This document shows, in pieces, positions 33,340 through 42,653 of a DNA stretch of 54,284 nucleotides. Origin of the DNA: Deltaproteobacteria bacterium (GTDB lineage: Bacteria > Myxococcota_A > Bradymonadia > REDH01); assembly GCA_007693585.1 (NCBI GenBank), contig REDH01000094.1, positions 1 to 54,284 on the forward strand, given 5' to 3'. Numbering within the stretch: the first letter of the stretch is position 1; every line of letters begins with the position of its first letter. Made by a program: the position numbers and the translations under genes. The notes below the pieces were generated by a model. The model was not told where the DNA came from and did no database searches. It saw nothing but the letters and a program-made list of their open reading frames with translations.

Positions 33340-35169
33340 ATGCCCCGCCACGCAAACGCCCATCGCCCCGGAAGCCACATCCCGGCACGCCAGCCGCACC
33401 GCACCGCCGCCGGAGTCCTCGCCCTCCTGCTCGCCCTCCCCGCCGCCTGCGGAGGATCCGACACCGACCCCGACCCGCCCTCGGCGGCCCCCCCCCCCCC
33501 CCCGCCCCCCCCCGGCCGCGCCCCCCCCGCCCCCCCCCCCCCCCCCCGCCCCCCCCCCAGCGTCGTCCCGAGCACCCCGCCCGAAGCGCCCCCCACCGCC
33601 TGCACCCCCGTCCTCGAGCGCGTCCCCACCGACGCCCCGGACCACGTGATCGGCGACGGCACGCCAGACTCCTGCCCCGAAGATGCGCTTCATCAGGCGG
33701 TGTCCGCGGGCGGCATCATCGTCTTCGACTGCGGAGAGGACTCCACCCTCATCCCCATCACCCGCGCCCTCGAACCCCCGATCGACCGCGACACCATCCT
33801 CGACGGTGACGGACGCATCGTGCTCGACGGCGGACGCGGCGAGGGGCGGCGCACGCGCATCCTCCACGCTCACTCGCCCAACTACCGCACCACCGAGGCG
33901 CGGGTCGTCCTCCAGGGCCTCACCCTGCAGAACGCGCACGCACCCGCCGAGGACTTCACTCCGCAGGACGCCGCCAACCCCGAATGTGCATGGGGCTACC
34001 GGGACGGCGAAGGCGGCGCCGTGCGCGTGCGCGACATTCGCCTGCACGTGATCGACTCCGTCTTCATCGGCAACCGCGCCGCGGAGATCGGGCCGGACAC
34101 CGGCGGCGGGGCCATCTACGCCCTCGGCGCGCTCGAGGTGATCGTCGAGGGCAGCACGTTCATCGACAACCGCGGCGCGAACGGCGGAGCCATCGGGCTC
34201 CTGCAGAGCGACGGCCTCTTCGCCAACAGCGTCTTCCGCGACAACCGGGCCACCGGCGAGGGGCTCAACTTCGGGGGCGCCTCCGGGTGCCCGAACTTCA
34301 ACCACGCCGAACAGGGCGGCGCCGGCGGCAACGGCGGCGCGATCGTCATCGACGGCGCCGACGTCGACCGGGTGTCGCTCTGCGGCGTCACCATCCGCGA
34401 CAGCCGCGCCGGCGGGCTCGGCACCCTCTTCCGGACCCCCAACCGGCAGCGGGGACTCACCACGCTCCACCGCGTCCTCTTCGACGGCAACCACGCCGCC
34501 GCCGGCGGCGGTGCCCTGTGGATGCAGGACATGGACCTGCGCATCACCGCCAGCACCTTCGCCCACAACAGCGCGGACGGGCTCGGCGGCGGCCTGCGCC
34601 TCGACCAGGGCCCCCACGGCAGCACCCTCCTGCTCGAGAACAGCACCGTCGTCGGCAACGTCGCCCACCAGAGCCTCGGCGGCGGGCTCGTGTTCTCCGG
34701 CGAGGGGCACGTCCGCAACGTCACCTTCGCCGACAACGAGGCCGCCGGCGGAGAAGGCTTCTTCGGCGCGGCCATCGTCGCCCACGGAGACGCCTTCACC
34801 AGCCTGCGCGTGGACAACACCCTCTTCGCCAACAACCTCGACGACCATCCCTGGACCCCGATGACCTGCTCCATCCGCAACCCCGGCAACCCCGGCGTGC
34901 TCCCCGGAACCGGCAACGTGCAGTGGCCGCGCCTGCGCCACGGCGACGCCGGCGTGGAGGACAACCCGTGCACCGAAGGCGTGACGTTCGCCGACCCCGG
35001 GCTCGGCGCGCTCGGCGACCACGGCGGCCCCACGCCCACCCGCCTGCCCGCCGCGAACGGACCCGCCGCCGGCGCGGGAAGCGGCTGCCCCGACGAAGAT
35101 CAACGCGGCCGCCCCCGCCCCGCCGAAGGATGCACCGCCGGCGCCGTGGAGCGGACCGACGACGACTGA
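33340..35169 (+). CDS. Beta-helix lipoprotein with poly-Pro tether
   Basis: A 609-residue lipoprotein. The signal peptide ends at C37 (LPAAC), followed by GGSDTDPD and a Pro-rich tether (51-73) encoded by long C runs. From about residue 100 the protein is built of short beta-helix coils, with repeated patterns such as GGAIxxxxxL, STFIDNRG, FRDNRA, VGNVA and FADNEA. These resemble polymorphic outer-membrane/right-handed beta-helix passenger domains. No transporter beta-barrel is present, so it is a surface or periplasmic lipoprotein. The function is unknown. It is followed 22 bases later by the PHP-domain lipoprotein, suggesting an operon. Confidence 0.8.
   Translation: MPRHANAHRPGSHIPARQPHRTAAGVLALLLALPAACGGSDTDPDPPSAAPPPPPPPPGRAPPAPPPPPRPPPSVVPSTPPEAPPTACTPVLERVPTDAPDHVIGDGTPDSCPEDALHQAVSAGGIIVFDCGEDSTLIPITRALEPPIDRDTILDGDGRIVLDGGRGEGRRTRILHAHSPNYRTTEARVVLQGLTLQNAHAPAEDFTPQDAANPECAWGYRDGEGGAVRVRDIRLHVIDSVFIGNRAAEIGPDTGGGAIYALGALEVIVEGSTFIDNRGANGGAIGLLQSDGLFANSVFRDNRATGEGLNFGGASGCPNFNHAEQGGAGGNGGAIVIDGADVDRVSLCGVTIRDSRAGGLGTLFRTPNRQRGLTTLHRVLFDGNHAAAGGGALWMQDMDLRITASTFAHNSADGLGGGLRLDQGPHGSTLLLENSTVVGNVAHQSLGGGLVFSGEGHVRNVTFADNEAAGGEGFFGAAIVAHGDAFTSLRVDNTLFANNLDDHPWTPMTCSIRNPGNPGVLPGTGNVQWPRLRHGDAGVEDNPCTEGVTFADPGLGALGDHGGPTPTRLPAANGPAAGAGSGCPDEDQRGRPRPAEGCTAGAVERTDDD
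33490..33558 (+). repeat. Poly-C tract encoding the Pro-rich tether
   Basis: Nearly uninterrupted runs of C, up to about 17 in a row, encode residues 51-73. Slippage here would shift the frame after the signal peptide. The exact run lengths are also unreliable in short-read data. Confidence 0.85.
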
Positions 35170-35191
35170 ACCCGACGACCCGCGAGGACCC

Positions 35192-38100
35192 ATGCGCGCT
35201 CCAGACCCCACCGACCGCCACCACACCCGCACCGCCCTCCATGCGCTCCTGTCCGCGCTGCTGGTCGCGTGCCTCGCCCCCGCAGGCTGCGGCGGAGACG
35301 ACGACCCGGCTCCCCCGTCCACCGAAGCCCCGTCCAGCGCCGACGCGACCTCCGCCGAGCCCGCGCCCACCACGGCCGAGCCGACCGCGGAAACGACCCC
35401 CGTCGGCCCCTCCGCGAGCCTGCCGCCCTCGCTGCCCGACCGCGACGAGACGGTGGCGATCGACCCGGACGTCCACTTCGATCCCCCGGGCCAGGGCTAC
35501 GTTCGCGCCGGCCAGATCGAGGACGCCGCGCTCCTCCTGACCGGCGAGCAGGAGGATGCCCGCATCGGCGACTTCTTCCTCGAGAACGACCAGGCCCGCT
35601 TCATCATCGGCTTCGGGGACCGGGTCATCGGTCCCTGCTCGTGGGACGGCAACCCCATCGACGCCGCGCCCATGCGCGACGGTGCGCAGCAGACCCCCAA
35701 CATCATGGGCGAGATCTGCCTGCTCATGAACGTCGGACAGACCATCCGCCCCGAACGCGTCGAGATCCTCGCCGACGGCTCCGACGGCCGCGCGATCATC
35801 GCCGTCACCGGGCGCACCGCCTGGCTCGACTTCCTGAGCGTGCGCGTGATGCTCGACAACATCGTCGCCGGCTTCACCTCCCTGATCGCCTTCGACCTCG
35901 ACACCCTGCTGCCGCTGACGGTCACCGTCCACTACGCCCTCTCCCCGGACAGCGACTCCCTGCGCGTCGTCTCCGCCTTCCGCTCCCACGCCACCGAGCG
36001 GATCCACTTCGCCGCCACCCACCTCCTGCGCTCCGGCTCCACCGGCTCCTACTTCACCCCCCTCGGACGCCTCGGCTTCGGCTACGCCCCCGCCAGCATC
36101 GACTCCATCGACGGAGACCCCGTCGCCTTCCTCACCTACCTCGCCCGCCACGGCAGCTACACCTTCCTCCCCGACCCCCAGCCCCACCTCGACAACCGCC
36201 TCCCCGTGGCCGGCACCCTCGTCGCCATCTTCGGCGTCGCCACCGTGACCCACGGCGCCACCAGCCTCCCCAACCTCCTCCTCGCCAACCCCCGGCGACT
36301 CGATCGCACCCCCGGCTACATCGGCCTCGATCCCGGCGAGGTCGCCACCGTCGGCTACCGCCTCTTCACCGGTCACGGCACCATGCAGTCCACCGTCGAC
36401 CGGGTGTACGCCCACCTCGACGTCCCCCGCGCCGACGTCTCCGGCACCGTCCTCGACGCCGACGGACAACCCCGCGCCGACGTCCTCGTCACCGCGGTCG
36501 AGCAGGAAAACGGACGCGACGCCCGCACCCTCAACCAGGCCCGCACCGACGCCGACGGCCGCTACCGCATGGTCCTCCCCAGCGGCGACTACACCCTCCG
36601 CGCCCGCGCCGACGGCCGCATCCAGCTCCTCGAGGACATCACCGTCGCCACCGACGACCTCGCCCTCCCCGACATCACCCTCGACGAACCCGCCCGCCTC
36701 ACCGTCCGCATCCGCACCCCCGACGGCGAACCCTCCCCCGGGCGAGTCACCGTCGAGTGCGAGGACCCCTGCGGCCTCCTGCGCCCCGACAACCGCGAGG
36801 GCGAGGAGAGCTTCCAGGCCCCCCTCGGCTGGGAGCGCATCGTCTTCGTCGGCGTCGACGGCGAGACCGCCTTCGACCTCGCCCCCGGACGCTACCGCGT
36901 CCACGTCTCCCGCGGCATCGCCTGGTCCATCTGGCCCCCCGACACCCGCACCACCCGCGGGCACGCCCTCGACCTGCAGGCCGGCGAAACCGCCACCCTC
37001 GACGCCGAGATCGCCCCCGTCATCGACACCGAAGGCGCCCTCAGCGCGGACTTCCACATCCACGCCATGGCCTCCTTCGACAGCTCCGTCACCAACGAGG
37101 ACCGCGTCCTCGACTTCCTCGCCAGCAACCTCCACGTCATGGTCTCGTCCGACCACGACGCCATCACCGACTTCGCCCCCACCATCGACGCACTCGGCGC
37201 CAATCCACACATCACCAGCATCGTCGGCTCCGAACTCACCACCCCCAACCTCGGACACCTCAACGCCTTCCCCCTCGAACGCGACGAGAACGCCCGCCGC
37301 GGAGGACCCCTCGACTGGTCCAACGAAGGCGGACACCACCTCACCCTCGCCGAACTCGCCGAGCGCCTGCGACATCCCACCATCGAACGCGTCTTCCAGA
37401 TGAACCACCCCGCCACCCCAGGCGGCGCCATCACCCTGCTCAACGCAGACGTCCTCACCGGACAGACCTTCGAACGCCGCGAGAACCTCCGCATGGCCCC
37501 CGAGCCCCCCGACCCCGTCACCGGCGACACCGGCCTGTGGTCCGACGACTTCACCGCCATCGAGGTCCTCAACGGACACGGCTCCGACCAGTTCTGGCCC
37601 GCCCTGCGCTGGTGGATGACCATGGTCGCCCGCGGCTTCTCCCCCGCCGCCACCGCCGTCTCCGACACCCACACCCTCTACCAGTCCCTCGGCGCCAGCC
37701 CCCGCTCCTGGGTCTTCGTCCCCGAAGGCCAGAACTCCCCCGAGACGATGCAGACCCCCGACTTCGTCCGCGCCATCAACACCGGCCGCCTCCTCGGCAC
37801 CAACGGCCCCTTCGTGACCGTCGAGATCGTGAACTCCGCCGGCGACACCGCCCGAATCGGCGACACCCTCGACATCACCGACGGCCCCGCCACCGCACGC
37901 ATCCGCGTCCAGACCCCCGAGTGGATGCACGTCGACACCGTCGACCTCTACATGAACGTCGAGGACGACCTCCTCGGCGAACCCGGCCAGGCCCTGACCC
38001 ACGAGCTGGACCCCACACGGCGCATCCCCCTGCAATGGCGACCGGACGAGCACCTCGTGACCGTCCGCCAGGGAGAGTTCGAACACCGCCGGTGGGAACA

Positions 38101-38563
38101 GACCGTCGAAGTGGAGCTCGACCCCGGACGCGACGCCTGGGTCGTCGTGCTCGTTCGCTCCCGCGACGGTGTCGACATGCGGCCCGTGCTCGCCACCTCC
38201 GCGCCTGCGCTCGCCTTCACGAACCCCGTCTACCTCGATGCCGATGGCGGCGGCTACGACAATCCCCCGCTCGCCGACCTCGCCCAGACCCGGCAGCAGA
38301 TCCCCGAACCCATCCGATTCCGCCACGTCTCCCCGCGACCCGCGCTCGATACCCTCACCCGGGAAGACCTCGCCACCCTCCTGCACGCGCTGCAGTGCAG
38401 CCACGGTCTCGGCGAGCATGACGCCCACGGGCATCACCACCACGGGCACGGGCACGGACACGGGCATCACCACCACGGGCACGGGCACGGACACGGGCAT
38501 GGGCATCCTCCCTCGGGGCCGGATATGGATTGCTCGCGGCAACCTGCTCCCGCAGAGCGCTGA
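35192..38563 (+). CDS. PHP-domain metallohydrolase lipoprotein with His-rich tail
   Basis: A 1123-residue lipoprotein. The signal peptide ends at C33 (APAGC), followed by GGDDD and an Ala/Pro/Thr/Glu tether. Residues about 75-420 are beta-rich. A carboxypeptidase-regulatory-like/Ig domain (about 420-515) follows. A CehA/McbA-type PHP domain starts with DFHIH (620-624) and SSDHDAITDF (652-661), with further His/Asp ligands after it (NHP, DTH). Such domains use three metals for phosphoester or related hydrolysis. The last 50 residues include about 20 histidines, a likely metal-binding tail. Spacing to the upstream lipoprotein is 22 bases. A phosphate symporter follows 136 bases later, so phosphoester scavenging is a reasonable inference. 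Confidence 0.85.
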   Translation: MRAPDPTDRHHTRTALHALLSALLVACLAPAGCGGDDDPAPPSTEAPSSADATSAEPAPTTAEPTAETTPVGPSASLPPSLPDRDETVAIDPDVHFDPPGQGYVRAGQIEDAALLLTGEQEDARIGDFFLENDQARFIIGFGDRVIGPCSWDGNPIDAAPMRDGAQQTPNIMGEICLLMNVGQTIRPERVEILADGSDGRAIIAVTGRTAWLDFLSVRVMLDNIVAGFTSLIAFDLDTLLPLTVTVHYALSPDSDSLRVVSAFRSHATERIHFAATHLLRSGSTGSYFTPLGRLGFGYAPASIDSIDGDPVAFLTYLARHGSYTFLPDPQPHLDNRLPVAGTLVAIFGVATVTHGATSLPNLLLANPRRLDRTPGYIGLDPGEVATVGYRLFTGHGTMQSTVDRVYAHLDVPRADVSGTVLDADGQPRADVLVTAVEQENGRDARTLNQARTDADGRYRMVLPSGDYTLRARADGRIQLLEDITVATDDLALPDITLDEPARLTVRIRTPDGEPSPGRVTVECEDPCGLLRPDNREGEESFQAPLGWERIVFVGVDGETAFDLAPGRYRVHVSRGIAWSIWPPDTRTTRGHALDLQAGETATLDAEIAPVIDTEGALSADFHIHAMASFDSSVTNEDRVLDFLASNLHVMVSSDHDAITDFAPTIDALGANPHITSIVGSELTTPNLGHLNAFPLERDENARRGGPLDWSNEGGHHLTLAELAERLRHPTIERVFQMNHPATPGGAITLLNADVLTGQTFERRENLRMAPEPPDPVTGDTGLWSDDFTAIEVLNGHGSDQFWPALRWWMTMVARGFSPAATAVSDTHTLYQSLGASPRSWVFVPEGQNSPETMQTPDFVRAINTGRLLGTNGPFVTVEIVNSAGDTARIGDTLDITDGPATARIRVQTPEWMHVDTVDLYMNVEDDLLGEPGQALTHELDPTRRIPLQWRPDEHLVTVRQGEFEHRRWEQTVEVELDPGRDAWVVVLVRSRDGVDMRPVLATSAPALAFTNPVYLDADGGGYDNPPLADLAQTRQQIPEPIRFRHVSPRPALDTLTREDLATLLHALQCSHGLGEHDAHGHHHHGHGHGHGHHHHGHGHGHGHGHPPSGPDMDCSRQPAPAER
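38429..38494 (+). repeat. Perfect 33-bp tandem duplication coding the His tail
   Basis: Two identical 33-base units (38429-38461 and 38462-38494) each encode GHHHHGHGHGH. Perfect identity implies a recent or selected duplication. Confidence 0.92.
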
Positions 38564-38699
38564 CCCCCCGCCACCCAAGCGCAATCCTCGAAATCGTGTA
38601 CGGCACGTCGATCCTACACAGGCTTTGCAGGGTTGTCACGAAGCCCTCTCAGACTCCCGTCGGTCCTTCGCTCCACCCCTGTCGACCGGCGTACCGTCC

Positions 38700-39878
38700 A
38701 TGTCCAGCCCCGTTTCCACGCCGTCCTCGCCGCTTCCGCCGGCGCTCCTGCGTTCACGGGTGCTCTCGTGGCTGACGGTGGCGCTGCTCGTCTATCTGCT
38801 GCTCGTGGGCGTGGGCGCCATCGGGGACGGCTTCAAGGACCTCACCGGGGGCAACGCGCGCGAACTCTTCGCCTTCGCGACGAACCCCCTGGTCGCGCTG
38901 ATGGTTGGCATGCTGGCGACGGCGCTGACCCAGAGCTCCAGCACGGTGACCTCGATCATCGTGGGCATGGTGGCCGGCGGGCTTCCGCTGACCATCGCGA
39001 TCCCGATGGTCATGGGGGCGAATATCGGGACCTCGCTCACCAGCACGCTCGTCAGCCTCGGCCATGTGCGTAACGGACCCGAGTTCCGAAGGGCGTTCGC
39101 GGCGGGCACCGTGCACGACAGCTTCAACATCCTCGCGGTCTTCCTGCTGCTGCCCATCGAGCTGCTGTTCCGGCCGCTCGAACGGCTCGCCCTCGCTTCG
39201 GCGACGTTCCTCCGCGGCGACGCCAGTCTCAGCATGGCCGACGCGAACTTCATGAAGGCCCTGCTCGGTCCGGCCGGCAGCGCCCTCTCCTCCACCGTGG
39301 CGTGGCTCCCGGGCCTCTGGGCAGGGATCGCGCTCATCGTGCTGGGGACGGGCTTCATCCTCTTCTCGGTGATGGCGCTGGGCAAGGTGCTGCGTGTCCT
39401 GATGGAGGGCCGCGCAAAGGAAATGCTGCACACCGCGATCGGCCGCGGGCCGATCGCGGGCATGGCCTGCGGCGGTCTGGTCACCATCGCCGTGCAGTCG
39501 TCCTCGACCACGACGGCGCTGATCGTGCCGCTCGCCGGCTCAGGCGTCATCAAGCTGGCTCAGGTCTATCCCTTCACCATTGGCGCGAACATCGGGACCA
39601 CCATCACCGCCCTGATGGCCGCCACGGCCATCAGCGGCCCCACCGCCGTCGTGGCGATGCAGATCGCGCTCGTGCACCTGTACTTCAACCTGCTGGGCAT
39701 TCTGCTCATCTTCGGGCTCCCGGTGCTGCGCAACATTCCCCCCCGCGTCGCCGATTGGCTGGCTGTCCTCGCGGAGCGCAACAAGCTGTACGTGCTCTCG
39801 TACATCCTGGGCGTATTCTTCGTCGCGCCTGCGCTCGTGCTCGGTTCCACGCGGCTGCTCTTCCCCGGCGTGATCTGA
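38700..39878 (+). CDS. Na+/phosphate symporter (NaPi-II/NptA type)
   Basis: A 392-residue membrane transporter with the two inverted QSSS repeats of the NaPi-II fold: LTQSSSTVTSII near residue 80 and AVQSSSTTTALI near 265, each followed by GANIGT. These bind Na+ and phosphate. The protein lacks the long C-terminal PhoU-like extension found in some bacterial members. It should import inorganic phosphate with Na+. It follows the PHP lipoprotein on the same strand, so a Pi-scavenging pair is possible. I see no clear Pho box in the 136-base gap. Confidence 0.92.
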   Translation: MSSPVSTPSSPLPPALLRSRVLSWLTVALLVYLLLVGVGAIGDGFKDLTGGNARELFAFATNPLVALMVGMLATALTQSSSTVTSIIVGMVAGGLPLTIAIPMVMGANIGTSLTSTLVSLGHVRNGPEFRRAFAAGTVHDSFNILAVFLLLPIELLFRPLERLALASATFLRGDASLSMADANFMKALLGPAGSALSSTVAWLPGLWAGIALIVLGTGFILFSVMALGKVLRVLMEGRAKEMLHTAIGRGPIAGMACGGLVTIAVQSSSTTTALIVPLAGSGVIKLAQVYPFTIGANIGTTITALMAATAISGPTAVVAMQIALVHLYFNLLGILLIFGLPVLRNIPPRVADWLAVLAERNKLYVLSYILGVFFVAPALVLGSTRLLFPGVI

Positions 39879-40041
39879 CCGCCTGACCCGAACCGACCGC
39901 GTGACCGGCGCCTGGTGGTGAACCCCGGCCGCGAGGACCGGCGGTCACTCCGGAGCGCGGGGGCCGGATCCCCCGTGCAGGCGTGCAACGCCTATGGCAT
40001 GATCCGGTCACGACGGCGCGTGTCCGCGCCGTGCCCCTCGC

Positions 40042-40899
40042 GTGAAGGTCTCTCCCGTGCTGCAGTCCTGGTCCATTCGGAACAAGGTCGTGGTGATCAC
40101 CGGTGCCGCCGGAGGCATCGGGTTGGCGCTGGCGACCGCCGCCGCCGAATGCGGCGCCCGGGTGGTGCTGCTGGATCTGGAGGGCGGCGCGGTGGAGGAG
40201 GCCGGCGCCACGCTGCGAGACGCGGGCCACGATGCGGTCGGCCTGCCCTGCGACGTGACGGACGCGGAGCAGGTGGCGGCCGTCTTTCGCGAACTCCGAC
40301 GAACGCACGGCGGGGTGGACCTGCTGGTGAACAATGCAGGCCTCTCGCATCGCAGCCTGTTCATCGACACGGCCCCGGAGGTCCTGCGGCGGGTGATGGA
40401 GGTGAACTTCTTCGGTTCGGTGAACGCCACCCGTGCGGCTCTTCCGGACCTGGTGGAGCGGCGGGGGCGCATCGCCGTGGTGTCTACGGTCGCCGGCTTT
40501 GCGCCCCTCACCGGGCGCACGGGATATGCGGCGAGCAAGCATGCGCTCCACGGGTTCTTCGACACGCTGCGGGCGGAGCTGCACGATGCAGGGGTGCGCG
40601 TGACGATCGTCTGTCCGTGGTTCGTGGCGACCGCGATGCGCGAGCGGGCCATGGGCGGAGACGGTGCGCCGGTCCGCACGGCGAAGGCGGAGGTCGGCCC
40701 GGCGATGACCGCCGAGGAGGTGGCGCAGGCGATCCTCGCGGCGGTGCGGAGCGGTCGGCGCCTCGTGGCGCTGACCCCCCGCGGGCGATTCGTCTGGTGG
40801 CTCTCCCGGGTGATGCCCGCGCTCTACGAGCGCCTGATGCGTCGCTCGCAGGCCCGGGAGTTCGGAACAGGGACAGGAACGGCGACGAGGAACGCATGA
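40042..40899 (+). CDS. Short-chain dehydrogenase/reductase
   Basis: A 285-residue classical SDR. The cofactor loop TGAAGGIG (about 20-27), DLEG after strand 2 (suggesting NAD preference), NNAG, and the catalytic Ser with YAASK (about 158-162) are all present. It is of the DltE/fatty acyl reductase-like type, with a membrane-proximal C-terminal region (WWLSRVMPALYERLM). Substrate unknown. The start is GTG 40042; GTG 40057 is an alternative that would shorten it by five residues. Its stop overlaps the next gene (ATGA). Confidence 0.88.
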   Translation: MKVSPVLQSWSIRNKVVVITGAAGGIGLALATAAAECGARVVLLDLEGGAVEEAGATLRDAGHDAVGLPCDVTDAEQVAAVFRELRRTHGGVDLLVNNAGLSHRSLFIDTAPEVLRRVMEVNFFGSVNATRAALPDLVERRGRIAVVSTVAGFAPLTGRTGYAASKHALHGFFDTLRAELHDAGVRVTIVCPWFVATAMRERAMGGDGAPVRTAKAEVGPAMTAEEVAQAILAAVRSGRRLVALTPRGRFVWWLSRVMPALYERLMRRSQAREFGTGTGTATRNA

Positions 40900-41246
40900 T
40901 CGCGATCAAGTTCCTCGTGACGGCACTGGTTGTGGTGGCCGCCTCGGAACTGGCCCGGGTCAGCGGTCGGCTCGGCGCATTCGTCGCGGCCCTTCCGCTG
41001 GTCTCGCTGCTCGTGATCGGCTGGATGCGGGTGGACGGGCAGTCGGCGGAACGGGTGGCCGACTATGCGCTCTACACGTTCTGGTACGTGCTTCCGACGC
41101 TTCCGATGTTCCTGCTCATCCCGTGGCTCGTGCAGCGTGGGCACGGCGTCGGGGTGGCGGTGGGAGCGGGTCTGGTGCTGACGGTGGTCCTGTTCGCCGT
41201 CACGGCGCTGGTCGCACGCCGCTTCGGGGTGATGCTGCTCGGGTGA
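40896..41246 (+). CDS. Small membrane protein, DUF3147-like
   Basis: A 116-residue protein with four hydrophobic helices. The N terminus, FLVTALVVVAASELARVSGRL, followed by GAFVAALPLVSLL, resembles the DUF3147 family, small inner-membrane proteins of unknown function. The start ATG overlaps the SDR stop, so the two are translationally coupled. The last helix is followed by a short charged end. Confidence 0.75.
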   Translation: MIAIKFLVTALVVVAASELARVSGRLGAFVAALPLVSLLVIGWMRVDGQSAERVADYALYTFWYVLPTLPMFLLIPWLVQRGHGVGVAVGAGLVLTVVLFAVTALVARRFGVMLLG

Positions 41247-41420
41247 ACCGTCGCGCAGCCCCGACGAAGCGGCGGGAACGGCCTGCGGCGAACGATGACG
41301 GCGATGCGCTCGTCCACGACGGGTCGGGAGCACGAACAACCACTTGAGCCCGTGGACTTGCGCGTCGGCATCTGCTCTTCTTCCGGAGTGCGCCTCGACC
41401 GCCGCCCTCGAACCATCACG

Positions 41421-42632
41421 ATGGAGTCCCGGATGCCTGCCCGCCGCACGTCTTTCCCGTATTCTCTCCCGCAGGCATCCACGGCACTGTTCCTCAGCGT
41501 GGCGTGCGCCGTCTGGTTCGGCTGTGGTGCCGATCCCGACACACGCAGCGAGACGGCTGGCGCGCTGCCCTCCGGCGAGGCGTCCTCGATCCGCATCACC
41601 GAGGCGGAGCCATCGAGAGCGTCGAGCCGCGGAGAGTCCTCGCTTCCGGACCCGGATTCCGCCTCCACCGACTCCCGCGCCACCGACTCCCGCGCCACCG
41701 ACTCCCGCGCCACCGACTCCCGCGCCACGACGCCGGAGCCGACGCGCTCCGAGCCCACGCCCCCCCCGAGCTCCGCCGCCGAGGTGCCGTCAGGCACCGC
41801 CGAGCCCACGGCCGCCCCACCCTCCTCCACCGACGCCTTCGCGGACTGTCCCACGGACTGCCGAAGCGTATGCGAGGCCCTCGGTCACGACGAAGTCGAG
41901 GCTCGGGCGGCCGGACAGGAGACCCATTGCGTGGTGCGGACCGGAGCCCTCTGTGGACGGACACTCGGCACGCGGGGCCGGCTGCTCTTCCCGGAGGTGC
42001 TCGCGCCGTGTGCGGAGGAAGAGGCCACCTGCGTCCTGGACGCGACCCCCGCCGCTGCGGGTCTGTGGACCTACGTGTGCCGGGCCCCGCTGGCGTGCAC
42101 CCGGACGTACGACTGCCTCGGCGAGGATGCCGATCTCCTCGCGTACGCCTGCGACGGTGCGGTCCCCCGCGCGATCGCCTGTGCGGCGAGCCTTGCGCTT
42201 CCGGGAGAAGCCGGGGAGCCGGCCCGCTGCAATGGTACCCGCGGGGCCTGCGAGAGCCCCCAGGGCGCCTGGTGCGACGGCGACGCTTTCCTGTGTGCGG
42301 CGGGACTGGCCTGCGACACGAGCCTGGTGACCGACGGGCCGAGAAGCGCCGGTCTGTGCGTCGATCGCAGCGGCCCCTGGCAGCGCTGCGACAACGAGCG
42401 GGAGTGCACCGGCGACACGGCCTGTCTGGGCATCCTGCCCGAGCCCGGCGCCCACTGCGCCGCATTCTGTCAGACCGCATCGGACTGTCCACGGCCCCGC
42501 GGCGTCGGAACGGAGCCGATCTGCACGGTGGCCGACGGCGCGCGGCTGTGCAGGCTGCCCTGCCTCACCGCGGCAGACTGCCCGGGCGAGCTGGTCTGCG
42601 CGGAAGAGGTCGACGGACGCTTCTGTCTCTGA
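41421..42632 (+). CDS. Cys-rich lipoprotein with DSRAT repeat tether
   Basis: A 403-residue predicted lipoprotein. The signal peptide reaches C35 (VWFGC) and is followed by GADPDTRSE. A long Ser/Thr/Pro/Glu tether (about 40-145) contains four DSRAT repeats. The remaining 250 residues hold more than 30 cysteines, in spacings such as CxxxC, DCPRP and AADCPGELVC that recall the short Cys modules of myxobacterial surface proteins. No catalytic family was recognised. ATG 41421 was chosen; ATG 41433 is a possible alternative. It is convergent with the RIO kinase gene. Confidence 0.78.
   Translation: MESRMPARRTSFPYSLPQASTALFLSVACAVWFGCGADPDTRSETAGALPSGEASSIRITEAEPSRASSRGESSLPDPDSASTDSRATDSRATDSRATDSRATTPEPTRSEPTPPPSSAAEVPSGTAEPTAAPPSSTDAFADCPTDCRSVCEALGHDEVEARAAGQETHCVVRTGALCGRTLGTRGRLLFPEVLAPCAEEEATCVLDATPAAAGLWTYVCRAPLACTRTYDCLGEDADLLAYACDGAVPRAIACAASLALPGEAGEPARCNGTRGACESPQGAWCDGDAFLCAAGLACDTSLVTDGPRSAGLCVDRSGPWQRCDNERECTGDTACLGILPEPGAHCAAFCQTASDCPRPRGVGTEPICTVADGARLCRLPCLTAADCPGELVCAEEVDGRFCL
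41670..41729 (+). repeat. Four 15-bp repeats coding DSRAT
   Basis: Four copies of GACTCCCGCGCCACC, identical except for the last base of the final copy, encode DSRAT x4 in the tether of the Cys-rich lipoprotein. High identity suggests recent expansion. Confidence 0.92.
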
Positions 42633-42653
42633 CCGCGGGCGCCGTACGCCGCG

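Noticed and set aside
34796-38584. 1262-residue open frame on the minus strand opposite the PHP gene
   Set aside because: Gly/Glu/Val/Asp-rich shadow composition without motifs; the plus strand has a signal peptide and PHP metal motifs.
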